From Salipiger abyssi (GTDB lineage Bacteria > Pseudomonadota > Alphaproteobacteria > Rhodobacterales > Rhodobacteraceae), in the NCBI RefSeq assembly GCF_001975705.1, contig NZ_CP015093.1:3542501-3606500 (forward strand): 64,000 nt of DNA. Reading direction: 5' to 3'. Shown here piece by piece: positions 43,455 through 52,132 of this stretch (positions within the stretch are counted from its first letter, which is position 1; every line of letters begins with the position of its first letter). The notes under the pieces were generated by a model that saw only the letters and a list, made by a program, of their open reading frames with translations, was not told where the DNA came from and did not search any database. A program made the position numbers and the translations under genes.

Positions 43455-44381
43455 TCAGTCGCGGGCCATCGGGTGGTGATCGAGCACCAGCTCCTTCAGC
43501 CGCTCCTCCAGCACATGGGTGTAGATCTCGGTCGTGGCCACATCCGCATGGCCGAGGAAGGTCTGGATCGCCCGCAGATCGGCGCCGTTCTGCAACAGAT
43601 GCGTGGCGAAGGCGTGGCGCAGCGTGTGCGGCGTGACCTTGGCGGGCGAGACCCCGGCGCTGACGGCGATGTCCTTGATCAGCAGATAGAAGGCGTGGCG
43701 CGTCAGATGCCCCGCCTTGCCGCGCGAGGGGAAGAGATGCGGCGAGGCGGGCTTACCCCTGGCGCGGCCCATCTCGTCCAGCGCGTCGCGGCGGGCGAGC
43801 CAGGTGGCCAGCGCTTCGCGTGCCGGCGGCGACAGCGGCACCATGCGCTCCTTGCCGCCCTTGCCGCGAATGAGCAGCATGCGCGGATCGCCCCGCGCCG
43901 CCGAGACGGGCAGGGTGACCAGCTCGCTCACCCGCATGCCGGTGGCGTAGAGCAGCTGCATCAGGCAGGCATTGCGCAGCCGGTCATCGGCGTTGCGGCC
44001 CTGCGTCTCGGCGGCGGCGAGCAGCCGGTCGACCTCTTCGATGGAGAGCGTCTTGGGCAGGCGCTTGGATTTGCCGGGCCCGGCGATCTGCACGGCCGGA
44101 TTGTCCGCGCGCAGCCCCTCCTCGAAGGTGAAACGGTAGAGCTGCTTGATCGACGAGAGCCTGCGCGCGCGGGTGGAGACCGCCAGCCCCTGCGCCTCGC
44201 AATGCACCAGGTAATCCTCCACATCGTGGCGCTGCGCCGCATCGAGCCCTTGCCCGCGCGCCGCCAGCCAGCCGGAGAAATCGGCGAGATCGCGGGCATA
44301 GGCGGCGGTGGTGTTGTCGGCGGCACCGCGCTCGGCGGCCTGCGCCTCGAGAAACCCGCCGATCCAGTTGCGATCGCTCAT
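43455..44381 (-). CDS. xerD: Site-specific tyrosine recombinase XerD
   Basis: A 308-residue recombinase that, with XerC, resolves chromosome dimers at dif near the terminus. The SAM-like core-binding domain (1-100) is followed by the catalytic domain with all residues: R in ATGMRVSELV, K in GKGGKERMVPL, H-x-x-R in TPHTLRHAFATHLL, H in LGHADVATTEIYTH and the nucleophile Y in the same segment. The housekeeping context (next to the aro genes, no att-like repeats) argues for XerD rather than a phage integrase. It overlaps the upstream gene's stop by four bases. Confidence 0.93.
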   Translation of the reverse strand: MSDRNWIGGFLEAQAAERGAADNTTAAYARDLADFSGWLAARGQGLDAAQRHDVEDYLVHCEAQGLAVSTRARRLSSIKQLYRFTFEEGLRADNPAVQIAGPGKSKRLPKTLSIEEVDRLLAAAETQGRNADDRLRNACLMQLLYATGMRVSELVTLPVSAARGDPRMLLIRGKGGKERMVPLSPPAREALATWLARRDALDEMGRARGKPASPHLFPSRGKAGHLTRHAFYLLIKDIAVSAGVSPAKVTPHTLRHAFATHLLQNGADLRAIQTFLGHADVATTEIYTHVLEERLKELVLDHHPMARD

Positions 44382-45955
44382 CGCAGCGCCCCCTCGTCGT
44401 CGAGAATCAGCAGCTGGATCGCGGCGCGCCGGGCGGTGTCCTCCAGCCCGACGGCGCGCAGCGTCGCCAGCGCGTCGGTGAGATCCGCGTGGTTGCCCTC
44501 GGCGCCGTCCGAAAACAGCGCGATGGCGTGCAGGATCGCCTCGCCGAGCCGGCCCTCGCGCAGCATCTCGGTCAGCGCCGGCGGTGGCGCTGCATCGGAC
44601 CAGGCACGCGCCACGGCCTGCTGCCGGGCGGGAACGGGCGGGCTCGCGGGCGCCTCGCCCTGGGCGATGGCGGCAACCGTGCCCATCAGCCCGGAGGGCG
44701 CGGTCAGCTCGCGTGCCGCGACCTCGTACTCGTCGGAAAGCAGTGCCGCGCGCCGTGCCAGCGCGGCGGCGCGCCCGTCGAGCGCGAGCCCCGAGAGCCG
44801 GTCGCCGAAGAGCTTGGCCAGCGGCACCAGCAGGCCGGCGCTGCGCATCTGCGGCCAGGCCTTGAGCAGCGCCGGCCCGGCGAGATCGGCACGACCGCTG
44901 TCCAGCGCCGCTTCCAGCGCCTGCACCGCCGCGACCCTGTCCCAGACACCGCCCGAGGCGGCGGGTTTGCGGTCGGAATAGATCCCCAGCAGCCGGTTTT
45001 CCGACAGCGCGCCGCGCTGCGCCAGCCGTTCGGCGGCAAGGAGCTGCGCGCGCCAGCCGCTCATGCCGGAAAGATCGGCGGCGGCGAAGGCGCGGGGCAG
45101 GGGCTGGGTGGGCAGCGCCTCGCCCACCGCCTCGAAGAGCCGGAATTGCAGTGGCGTGGGGCGCGGCGGCACCGGCACCGGGCGCGCGCCATCGGCCAGC
45201 GCCGGATCGAGAAACCGGCTCAGCAGCTCGGTGTCGCGCGCATCGAGCTGCCCCAGCGCGCGGGCGGTGCCCAGCACGGTCACCGCGTGATCCCAGCTGC
45301 CCTGGCGGGCGTCGCAATAGATTCGCGTGGCGAGATCGTCGGAAAGCTCCGGCTGCCGTTGCAGCGCCTGGCAGGGGGCCTCGGACGTGCCGGCCAGCAG
45401 CGACAGGTCGAACCAGCGCGCGAAAAGCGCCGGGCTGGTGGCGGGGCCGGCCCGGTCGAGCAGCGCCAGCGCCGGATCGACGGCGCCCTCGGCGAGCAGC
45501 CGGTCGAGCCGCGCGGTGAGCAGCGGCGCGCCGCCGCCCGCGCCCCGCGGCGCGTCGGCCTCGGCCAGCAGCAGCGTGAAGAGCAGCGCCGAAAGCGCCG
45601 GCACCGCCGGATCCACCTCGCCGATCAGCGGCACCAGCCGCCGCGCCTCGCTGGCCGACCAGAGGCTGCGCGGCAGACCCGTGGCCGACATCGGCAGCAG
45701 CCCCACCGCCTCGGCGGAGGGCGCGCCCAGCGGCATGACCTCGACCTCGGGGCTGGCGCCGGAGCTGGCCACCGGCGGCTCGACGCGACGCGGCGATGCC
45801 ATGCCGCTGCCGCGATCGGGCAGCGGCCGCAGCACGGCGGGCGCATTGGTGCTGTTGCCGGCGTTCAGCCAGTCGATCGCCGACATCGGCGCCTGCGCCG
45901 AAAGCGGCGCGGCGGCGAGGCTCAGACAGGCGAGAAGGGCGGCTTTATTGCGCAT
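44378..45955 (-). CDS. Secreted Ala/Leu-rich helical protein, unknown function
   Basis: A 525-residue protein with a Sec signal (MRNKAALLACLSLAAAPLSA, cleavage near 20). The rest is Ala/Leu-rich and probably all-helical with solenoid-like character (for example LTARLDRLLAEGAVDPALAL, LLAAERLAQRGALSENRLLG), suggesting a repeat or TPR-like periplasmic protein. Homologues in roseobacters have carried the misleading name antifreeze glycopeptide polyprotein. The ATG at 45955 gives the signal peptide. It overlaps the microprotein gene upstream by 11 bases and xerD downstream by four, so all three are one operon. Confidence 0.7.
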   Translation of the reverse strand: MRNKAALLACLSLAAAPLSAQAPMSAIDWLNAGNSTNAPAVLRPLPDRGSGMASPRRVEPPVASSGASPEVEVMPLGAPSAEAVGLLPMSATGLPRSLWSASEARRLVPLIGEVDPAVPALSALLFTLLLAEADAPRGAGGGAPLLTARLDRLLAEGAVDPALALLDRAGPATSPALFARWFDLSLLAGTSEAPCQALQRQPELSDDLATRIYCDARQGSWDHAVTVLGTARALGQLDARDTELLSRFLDPALADGARPVPVPPRPTPLQFRLFEAVGEALPTQPLPRAFAAADLSGMSGWRAQLLAAERLAQRGALSENRLLGIYSDRKPAASGGVWDRVAAVQALEAALDSGRADLAGPALLKAWPQMRSAGLLVPLAKLFGDRLSGLALDGRAAALARRAALLSDEYEVAARELTAPSGLMGTVAAIAQGEAPASPPVPARQQAVARAWSDAAPPPALTEMLREGRLGEAILHAIALFSDGAEGNHADLTDALATLRAVGLEDTARRAAIQLLILDDEGALR

Positions 45956-46094
45956 CGAGCTCCACGGGCTCGCGAATCTCTGTCTGGGGCGGAGAGAAGT
46001 CGGCGCCGAAGAACGGCCCCAGATAGGCATAGCCCACCAGCGCGATCCCGCCCAGGATCAGAAGGATGAACAGCCATTTGATGATACGTCCCAT
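45945..46094 (-). CDS. 49-residue single-span membrane microprotein
   Basis: Short frame: MGRIIKWLFILLILGGIALV starts it, giving one transmembrane helix (about 5-24), then a short outside part with YLGPFFGADFSPP and an acidic end EPVELDAQ. The positive N-terminus predicts N-in orientation. It overlaps the next gene's start by 11 bases, which supports coupled translation, and faces the divergent aroK across about 96 bases. The ribosome site is weak. Function unknown. Confidence 0.65.
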   Translation of the reverse strand: MGRIIKWLFILLILGGIALVGYAYLGPFFGADFSPPQTEIREPVELDAQ

Positions 46095-46190
46095 ACGGTC
46101 GTGTGTCCTGCCTCATGTGTTTTTCAGAACTTATACCTAGCCTTTTCGGTAAACTCACGTCATTCACGGCCCCGAAAAGAAGAATTGGCG

Positions 46191-46760
46191 ATGGATGGCC
46201 GAGATACAAGCGTGCAGGCGTTGAAGCTCAAGAAGACCGTGGTGATGGTGGGCATGATGGGGGCGGGCAAAACCGCCGTGGGACGGGCGCTTGCCTCGGC
46301 CCTCCGCGTGCCCTTCCGTGATTCGGATGCCGAGATCGAGCGGGCCGCCAATATGAGCATCGCCGAGATCTTTGCCCGCGATGGCGAGCCGTTCTTCCGG
46401 CAGAAGGAAAGCCAGGTGATCGCGCGGCTGCTCGACGGCGCGCCGGCGGTGCTCTCGACCGGGGGCGGCGCCTATATGCGCCCGCAGAACCGCGCGATGA
46501 TCACCGAGCGCGGGGTGGCGGTCTGGCTCGATGCCGAGCTGCCGGTGCTGTGGAACCGGGTGAAGCACAAGAACACCCGCCCGCTGCTGCGCACCGCCGA
46601 TCCGAAGGCCACACTGCGCGAGATCTACGAACAGCGGGTGCCGATCTATGCGCTGTCGGATCTTTCGGTGAAATCCGAACAGGGGATTGCCGTCGAGGCG
46701 ATGGCGGCGCGGGTGATTGCGGCGCTGAAGACGCGCCCGGACGTTTTGACAGAGGACTGA
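46191..46760 (+). CDS. aroK: Shikimate kinase
   Basis: A 189-residue enzyme of the shikimate pathway that phosphorylates shikimate. P-loop GMMGAGKT at 21-28; shikimate-binding DSDAEIE and the GGGAYMRPQ loop follow; KHKNTRPLLRT carries the lid arginines. The ATG at 46191 fits the usual N-terminus, with a modest ribosome site. It is followed by aroB after four bases. Confidence 0.95.
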   Translation: MDGRDTSVQALKLKKTVVMVGMMGAGKTAVGRALASALRVPFRDSDAEIERAANMSIAEIFARDGEPFFRQKESQVIARLLDGAPAVLSTGGGAYMRPQNRAMITERGVAVWLDAELPVLWNRVKHKNTRPLLRTADPKATLREIYEQRVPIYALSDLSVKSEQGIAVEAMAARVIAALKTRPDVLTED

Positions 46761-46764
46761 GCGA

Positions 46765-47877
46765 ATGACCGAAACCGTGCATGTGGCGCTGGGAGAACGG
46801 GCCTATGATGTGCGCATCGGGGCGGGGCTTTTGGCGGACGCCGGGGCCGAGATCGCGCCGCTGCTGCGCCGCAAGCGCGTGGCGGTGGTGAGCGATGCCA
46901 CCGTGGCCGCCGCGCATCTGGAGGCGTTCCAGGCGGCGCTGGCGGCCGAGGGCGTCGCTTCGGAGGCGCTGCAACTGCCGCCCGGCGAGGCCACGAAATG
47001 CTGGCGCGAGCTGGAATATGTGGTCGAATGGCTGCTGGCGCAGAAAGTTGAACGCCGCGACGTTGTGATCGCGCTCGGCGGCGGTGTGATCGGCGATCTG
47101 GTGGGCTTTGCCGCCGCGATCCTGCGGCGCGGCGTGCGCTTCGTGCAGGTGCCGACCTCGCTTCTGGCGCAGGTCGACAGCTCGGTCGGCGGCAAGACTG
47201 GGATCAACTCTCCCGCCGGCAAGAACCTCGTGGGCGCCTTTCACCAACCCTCGCTGGTGCTCGCCGATATCGGCGTGCTCGACACGCTGACCGATCGCGA
47301 TTTCCGCGCGGGCTATGGCGAGGTCGTGAAATACGGGCTGCTGGGCGATGCGGCGTTTTTCGACTGGCTTGAGGCCAATGCCGGGGCCGTGGCGGGGCGC
47401 GACCGCGCGGCGCTGTCCTATGCGGTCAAGCGCTCGGTCGAGATGAAAGCCGAGATCGTGGTGCGCGACGAGACCGAGCAGGGCGACCGCGCGTTGCTGA
47501 ACCTGGGCCACACCTTCTGTCACGCGCTGGAGGCCGCCACGGGCTATTCCGACCGCCTGTTGCATGGCGAGGGGGTGGCCATCGGCTGCGCGCTGGCCTT
47601 CGAGCTGTCCTCGCGGCTGGGGCTCTGTTCCCAGGAAGACCCCTCGCGCCTGCGCGCGCATCTGCGCGCGATGGGCATGAAGGCCGATCTCGCCGACATT
47701 CCCGGCGATCTGCCCGGCGCTGAGGCGCTGCTCGACCTTATGGGGCAGGACAAGAAGGTGCTCGACGGCGCAATCCGTTTCATCCTGGCGCGCGGCATCG
47801 GGCAGGCCTTTGTGACGTCGGACGTGCCGCGCGACGCGGTGCTGGGTGTGCTGCGCGACGGTCTGGCCGGGCGCTGA
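46765..47877 (+). CDS. aroB: 3-dehydroquinate synthase
   Basis: A 370-residue NAD- and metal-dependent cyclase, second step of the shikimate pathway. Seen: DVVIALGGGVIGDLVGFAA (NAD loop), PTSLLAQVDSSVGGKTGIN (substrate/NAD), the metal ligands in GYGEVVKYGLL, LNLGHTFCHALE and LHGEGVAIGCALA. Forms the conserved aroK-aroB pair. Confidence 0.97.
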   Translation: MTETVHVALGERAYDVRIGAGLLADAGAEIAPLLRRKRVAVVSDATVAAAHLEAFQAALAAEGVASEALQLPPGEATKCWRELEYVVEWLLAQKVERRDVVIALGGGVIGDLVGFAAAILRRGVRFVQVPTSLLAQVDSSVGGKTGINSPAGKNLVGAFHQPSLVLADIGVLDTLTDRDFRAGYGEVVKYGLLGDAAFFDWLEANAGAVAGRDRAALSYAVKRSVEMKAEIVVRDETEQGDRALLNLGHTFCHALEAATGYSDRLLHGEGVAIGCALAFELSSRLGLCSQEDPSRLRAHLRAMGMKADLADIPGDLPGAEALLDLMGQDKKVLDGAIRFILARGIGQAFVTSDVPRDAVLGVLRDGLAGR

Positions 47878-48015
47878 TCCGCCTTTTCAGTCTTTCCAAT
47901 GGCTTGGCCGGTCCGCAAATCGCCCCGGCCTCGCCGTGGAGACTCCCCCGGTTTGCCGCATTTTCTCCTTCATTCCTAACGACAAAGAGCCGTCCATAAG
48001 GAAAGGTTCATCTTG

Positions 48016-48498
48016 ATGTTAGGTTTGATCACGGGCGGATACGGCGGATCGGGCGCGTCCTCCGGCAGCGGCTCGACCCAGAACAGCGGCGCGAGCCAGA
48101 ACACTGCGACGCCCGAGGAGAGCGAAGAAACACAGGCGCCCGCCGCGAGCAAAGAGACGCCCTCCGCCGCGTCCGAAGAGACCGGCACAGCGCCTGTCGC
48201 CGCAAGCGAAGAGAGCAACGCCACACCGGCGCGCACCGCGCCCGAAACACCCGCCGCGTCTTCCTCTGTCTTGGTTGAAACGCCAGAGTCGCGGGAGCCG
48301 GCGGCTTCCGATGCACGGGCGCAGGCGATCGCCGCGCAACAGGCGTTTCTTTCCTCGCTGATCGTGGCGCAGCTCGAACGCGGTAGCGAAGAGGAGGATC
48401 TGCCCACCCGCATGCGCCGTGGCGCTGAAAGCTATGCGGCCGCGCAGGCCTCTGCATCGCAGGCGTCAGAGACCGCACGCACGAATGTCGAGCTCTGA
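48016..48498 (+). CDS. Ser/Ala/Glu-rich protein of unknown function
   Basis: A 160-residue protein. A short hydrophobic start (MLGLITGGYGG) is followed by a low-complexity Ser/Thr/Glu/Ala region (about 12-95), then a more ordered helical end (DARAQAIAAQQAFLSSLIVA, later ESYAAAQASASQASE). AAGGAAAGG lies upstream, and ATG at 48016 is preferred to TTG three bases before. It is followed by a terminator. Base composition fits the neighbourhood; no family recognised. Confidence 0.55.
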   Translation: MLGLITGGYGGSGASSGSGSTQNSGASQNTATPEESEETQAPAASKETPSAASEETGTAPVAASEESNATPARTAPETPAASSSVLVETPESREPAASDARAQAIAAQQAFLSSLIVAQLERGSEEEDLPTRMRRGAESYAAAQASASQASETARTNVEL

Positions 48499-48533
48499 GC
48501 GGCGCGCCGCGACCTCACATTTGTCTGCAATTG

Positions 48534-48556
48534 AGGCCCCGCCTGGCGGGGCCTTT
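48534..48556 (+). terminator. Terminator-like hairpin after the Ser/Ala/Glu-rich gene
   Basis: A 9-bp perfect stem AGGCCCCGC / GCGGGGCCT with a 3-base loop, then TTTGG. Ends the aroK-aroB transcription unit. Confidence 0.7.
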
Positions 48557-48950
48557 GGCTTTCAGTGGTGCCTTTTGCGGAGCAGTTCGAAGGGCTTTCG
48601 GAGGCATGGCCGCATTGGCGCGCTGCCGCTCGGTCAGGTCTGCGTCATGTCACTTTCGCGTGCTCGGCATGAATGCAAGCATACGGATAGACCGTCGTTG
48701 CAAAGCGCGCTCGACCGGGAATAGAGGCCACGGTCGATGTCGCCTGAGATGGCGGAGCGGTGATCACCCCCGCGTGGTCAGTCGTCGCGTCGTCCAAATG
48801 CCCGATCGCCTTGACCGATGTTTGACCGGTTGGACAGCGATGACCTGGATCCTGTCGGACTGGCTCAACCGCAAGTATCGGTCACTTTCACGGATTTTGA
48901 GTATATAACCAAGATCTTGTCAGAAGCCATGGCAATGGCTGCAAGATTTT
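48557..48950. other. Intergenic region without supported gene
   Basis: About 390 bases between a terminator and tRNA-Asn. The frames here lack ribosome sites, recognisable domains and normal codon bias. The part nearest the tRNA (48880-48950) is clearly AT-richer than its surroundings. I see no further repeat or RNA structure. Confidence 0.5.
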
Positions 48951-49025
48951 TGGCTCCGGCGGTAGGGATCGAACCTACGACCAATTGATTAACAGTCAAC
49001 TGCTCTACCGCTGAGCTACGCCGGA
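48951..49025 (-). tRNA. tRNA-Asn (GTT)
   Basis: A 75-base cloverleaf: acceptor TCCGGCG / CGCCGGA, discriminator G, encoded CCA, D-arm GCTCAGCGGTAGAGC, anticodon loop CTGTTAA giving GTT, T-arm GTAGGTTCGATCCCTAC. Confidence 0.97.
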
Positions 49026-49035
49026 ACACGGCGCT

Positions 49036-49065
49036 CATATAGCAATGGGATTCCGGGGCGTCCAG
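49036..49065 (-). promoter_or_regulatory. Possible promoter of tRNA-Asn
   Basis: On the minus strand CTGGAC (-35) and TATATG (-10) with an 18-base spacer, the -10 box lying ten bases before the tRNA 5' end. Confidence 0.35.
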
Positions 49066-49105
49066 AGGATTTTGTCACATTTCTTATGGTTTTGTGAAAA
49101 TCGCC

Positions 49106-50020
49106 TCAAACCCTTTGAAATACAGCGTTTTCCGTGAGGGTGCCGGGGGTGGAGGCATGGCCCCGGGCATGCAGATCGATGAGATGGGCAAGGACGTTGC
49201 GGGCGGCGGCAGGGCGCAGGGCCGGCGGGATATCAGTGTAGATTCTGGCCATCAGCTCTGTCGCATCCGTAGGGCCGTCGTCGAGCGCCGCGAGGATCTG
49301 GCGCTCGCGCATCAGGCGGTGATCGCGCAGCGCGGCGAGGCGCTTGGCGGGGGCGTCGACAGGGGCGCCGTGGCCGGAATGCAGCACGCGCCAGGGATGC
49401 GCGGACAGACGCTCCAGCGAGGCCATGAAATCGGTGAGATCGCCGTCGGGCGGAGAGACCAGCGACGAGGCCCAGCCCATCACCAGATCACCGCAGAACA
49501 GCGCGTCGTCCCAGGCGAAGGCGAGGTGATTGCCGAAATGGCCCGGCGTGTGCAGCGCGTCGAGCGTCCAGCCGTCGCCGGTGACATGGGCACCGTCGGC
49601 AAGGATCTCGTCGGGCGCAAAATCCGCATCGACGCCTTCGCCGCCGCCCATCATGCCGCTTTCCGCCAGCGCCTGCATCGCCTCGGAGCGGCCGGCGGTG
49701 GCGTCACCGAAGGCCAGGACCGGTGCGCCGGTGGCCTCGGAGAGCGGGCGGGCGAGGGGCGAATGGTCGATATGGGCATGGGTGACGAGGATATGGGTGA
49801 TGCGCTGGCCCGGGCGCAGCGCCGCCAGCAGCGCGTCGAGATGGGCGGGGTCGTCGGGGCCCGGGTCGATCACCGCGAGGCCGCGCGTACCCAGCAGATA
49901 GCTGTTGGTGCCGCGCAGGGTCATCGGCGAGGGGTTGGGCGCCAGGATCCGGCGCAGGCCGGGGGCGAGTTCCTCGGGCTGGCCGGGACGGGGGCGAAAA
50001 TCCGGTTGCGGGTCCTGCAT
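49106..50020 (-). CDS. Metallo-beta-lactamase-fold hydrolase (LACTB2-like)
   Basis: A 304-residue soluble hydrolase. The metal site THAHIDHSP (about 81-89), LDALHTPGHFGNHLAF, FCGDLVMGW and VLHSGHG are all present, and a C-terminal winged-helix-like end matches the LACTB2/RNase-like or glyoxalase-II-related subgroup. Substrate cannot be told. The ATG at 50020 (MQDPQPDF) is preferred over one ten residues upstream. Divergent from the EnvZ-like kinase gene, sharing a short promoter gap. Confidence 0.85.
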   Translation of the reverse strand: MQDPQPDFRPRPGQPEELAPGLRRILAPNPSPMTLRGTNSYLLGTRGLAVIDPGPDDPAHLDALLAALRPGQRITHILVTHAHIDHSPLARPLSEATGAPVLAFGDATAGRSEAMQALAESGMMGGGEGVDADFAPDEILADGAHVTGDGWTLDALHTPGHFGNHLAFAWDDALFCGDLVMGWASSLVSPPDGDLTDFMASLERLSAHPWRVLHSGHGAPVDAPAKRLAALRDHRLMRERQILAALDDGPTDATELMARIYTDIPPALRPAAARNVLAHLIDLHARGHASTPGTLTENAVFQRV

Positions 50021-50064
50021 CTTTCGGGGCTTTCTATGGGCAATCGTCACCAGAGGTAGCCAAG

Positions 50065-51342
50065 ATGTTCCAGTGGCTCAAACGCTATATGCCGCGCGGG
50101 CTTTACGGACGGGCCGCGCTGATCCTGCTGTTGCCGGTGGTGACGCTGCAACTGGTGGTCTCGGTGGTCTTTGTGCAGCGGCATTTCGAGGATGTTTCGC
50201 GCCAGATGAGCCGCGATCTGTCGCGCGAGATCAATCTCGCTGTGGCGCAGCCGGAGCTCGCGGAGCCGTTGGCGCTGGGGTTGCGGACGGTGCAAGAGAC
50301 GGCGCTGCCCGAGGCGGATGAGCGGCGCTGGTATGATTTTTCCGGGCTGGTGGTGACGCAGACCCTGCAGCGCTTTGTGACCGGGCTCGAACGGGTGATG
50401 CTGCCCGATGACAACGATGTCACGCTTTATGTGCGCAAGGGCGATGTGTTGCAGGAGGTGAGCCTGGCGCGGCGGCGGGCCTCGCCGACCAATGCGCATC
50501 AGCTCTTTGTCAATATGATGGTGTTCGGCGTGGTGATGACGGTGATCGCGTTCCTGTATCTGCGCAACCAGCTGCGTCCGATCACCCGGCTGGCGCAGGC
50601 GGCGGAGGCGTTTGGCCGGGGCCGCCACGCGCCGTATTCGCCCGCCGGGGCGGTGGAGGTGCGGGCGGCGGGGCACGCCTTTCTCGACATGCGCAACCGC
50701 ATCGAGCGGCAGATCGAGCAGCGCACCATGATGCTTTCTGGGGTGAGCCACGATCTGCGCACGCCGCTGACGCGGCTGCGGCTGGGGCTGTCGATGCTCG
50801 ACGATGCCGAGCGCGAGCCGCTGGAGCGCGATGTGGAGGACATGCAGCAGCTCATCGACGCGTTTCTCGATTTCGCCCGCGGCGATGCCCATGCGGGTAC
50901 GGCGGAGCCGGTCGATCCGCTGGCGCTGGTCGAGACCATCGTCGCCGATGCGCAGCGCGCGGGGCGGGCGGTCAGCGTCGCGGCGCTCGAAGGCGCGGGG
51001 GAGGTCTCGCTGAAACCGGCGGCGATGCGGCGGGCGCTGGAGAACCTGATCGGCAATGCGGTGCGCTACGGCACGCGCTGCGAGGTTTCGGCGACGCTGA
51101 CCGACAAGAGCCTGCGGCTGCGGGTGGAGGATGACGGGCCGGGGATCCCGCCGGAGCGGCGCGAGGAGGCATTGCGCCCCTTCGTGCGGCTGGATCCGGC
51201 GCGCAACCAGGACAAGGGGCCGGGGGTCGGGCTGGGTCTCGCGATCGCGGCGGATATCGCGCGGGCGCATGGCGGGGTGCTGCGGCTGGGGCAGAGCGAG
51301 ACGCTGGGCGGGCTGCGCGCCGATATCGTCATCGCGCGCTGA
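50065..51342 (+). CDS. EnvZ-like membrane sensor histidine kinase
   Basis: A 425-residue inner-membrane kinase. TM1 at about 17-37, a periplasmic domain of about 110 residues, TM2 at about 148-168, a HAMP domain, then HisKA with the phosphoacceptor in SGVSHDLRTPLTRLRLGL and a HATPase with NLIGNAVRYG, DDGPGIPPE and GLGLAIAADIARAHGG. The pattern is that of EnvZ/OmpR-type osmosensors. No response regulator is adjacent. AGAGGT precedes the ATG. About 316 bases downstream hold no supported gene before the convergent zeta gene. Confidence 0.9.
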   Translation: MFQWLKRYMPRGLYGRAALILLLPVVTLQLVVSVVFVQRHFEDVSRQMSRDLSREINLAVAQPELAEPLALGLRTVQETALPEADERRWYDFSGLVVTQTLQRFVTGLERVMLPDDNDVTLYVRKGDVLQEVSLARRRASPTNAHQLFVNMMVFGVVMTVIAFLYLRNQLRPITRLAQAAEAFGRGRHAPYSPAGAVEVRAAGHAFLDMRNRIERQIEQRTMMLSGVSHDLRTPLTRLRLGLSMLDDAEREPLERDVEDMQQLIDAFLDFARGDAHAGTAEPVDPLALVETIVADAQRAGRAVSVAALEGAGEVSLKPAAMRRALENLIGNAVRYGTRCEVSATLTDKSLRLRVEDDGPGIPPERREEALRPFVRLDPARNQDKGPGVGLGLAIAADIARAHGGVLRLGQSETLGGLRADIVIAR

Positions 51343-51658
51343 TCCGGCGGATTTGTCTCGAATTGATGGCGAAGGCCATGAAGGCGCCGGATTGCCGCCC
51401 GAACAAGGCACGGGCGGGCGGCAAGGCTGGCCGCGCCGGTGCGGATCGAGCGCCCATCGGTGTCTCTCTCTCTCGCGGAGCGCGGCGCAATGTGTCGCGC
51501 TCCGGGCGGGTTTGCCGGGGCGCCGCTCCTCGCGCCCTTGCGGCCGCTCCTCGCCGCGCGGGGCGGGTCGCAATAAATGCGCGGGGCAAAAAAGCTGGGT
51601 ACAAAAAACGCGCCCGGGCGGGGCGCGCTTGCTTGGTCTGCTTGAATTGCGGGCGGGC
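51343..51658. other. Intergenic region between convergent genes
   Basis: No frame here has a ribosome site or plausible product. The right end holds the terminator of the zeta gene at 51603-51627. A CT-repeat (TCTCTCTCTC near 51463) and several GC-rich short inverted repeats are seen, without a clear role. Confidence 0.5.
51603..51627 (-). terminator. Rho-independent terminator of the zeta inhibitor gene
   Basis: Minus strand: 7-bp stem CGCGCCC / GGGCGCG, 5-base loop, followed by TTTTTT. Confidence 0.85.
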
Positions 51659-51973
51659 TCAGCCCTCGAGCAGGATCTGGCCCTTGGCCTCGATCAGCAG
51701 CTCGGCGCGCTTGGTGCGGATCGCGGCGGTATCGACCTTGCCCACCAGATCGGCGGCGAGCTTGCGCACCACGTCCTCGTGGCCGGCCTCTTCGAAATCG
51801 GCCTTGATCACCTCGCGGGCATAGGCCTCTGCTTCGGTGCCGCTTTTGCCCAGCAGCTCCGCCGCCCAGAGGCCCAGCAGCTTGTTGCAGCGGGCCTCGG
51901 CCCGGAAGGCCATCTCCTCGTCATGGGCAAACTTGGTTTCAAACGCTTTCTCGCGCTCTTCAAATGTGGACAT
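51659..51973 (-). CDS. F1-ATPase inhibitor subunit zeta family (DUF1476)
   Basis: A 104-residue soluble helical protein. The start MSTFEEREKAFETKFAHDEE, then RAEARCNKLLGLWAAELLG, corresponds to the zeta subunit of Paracoccus denitrificans F1Fo-ATPase, whose N-terminal segment blocks ATP hydrolysis by F1. Length fits the family exactly. A good GGGGGAG lies before the ATG and a terminator follows. It is divergent from purC, its common neighbour in this order. Confidence 0.88.
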   Translation of the reverse strand: MSTFEEREKAFETKFAHDEEMAFRAEARCNKLLGLWAAELLGKSGTEAEAYAREVIKADFEEAGHEDVVRKLAADLVGKVDTAAIRTKRAELLIEAKGQILLEG

Positions 51974-52132
51974 GGCGCCGGCTCCCCCCGCTAAAACGAT
52001 CGTCAGGTTTAATATTCCACACCCAGCCGCCGGCGCAACCCCAAGCGTCCGCTTGCGACGGGGCAAGGCATGATTTATAGGGCCTCGCAGGACGCGGGCG
52101 CGATCCCCGCCCGGCCCGGTGAAAGGATTCCC

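Noticed and set aside
43455..44381. Reading the tyrosine recombinase as a mobile-element integrase
   Set aside because: Sequence and context fit housekeeping XerD; no att repeats, phage genes or tRNA junction are next to it.
48531..48908. 125-codon frame downstream of the Ser/Ala/Glu-rich gene
   Set aside because: It begins inside a terminator hairpin, lacks a ribosome site and has an Arg/Ser-rich composition without domain.
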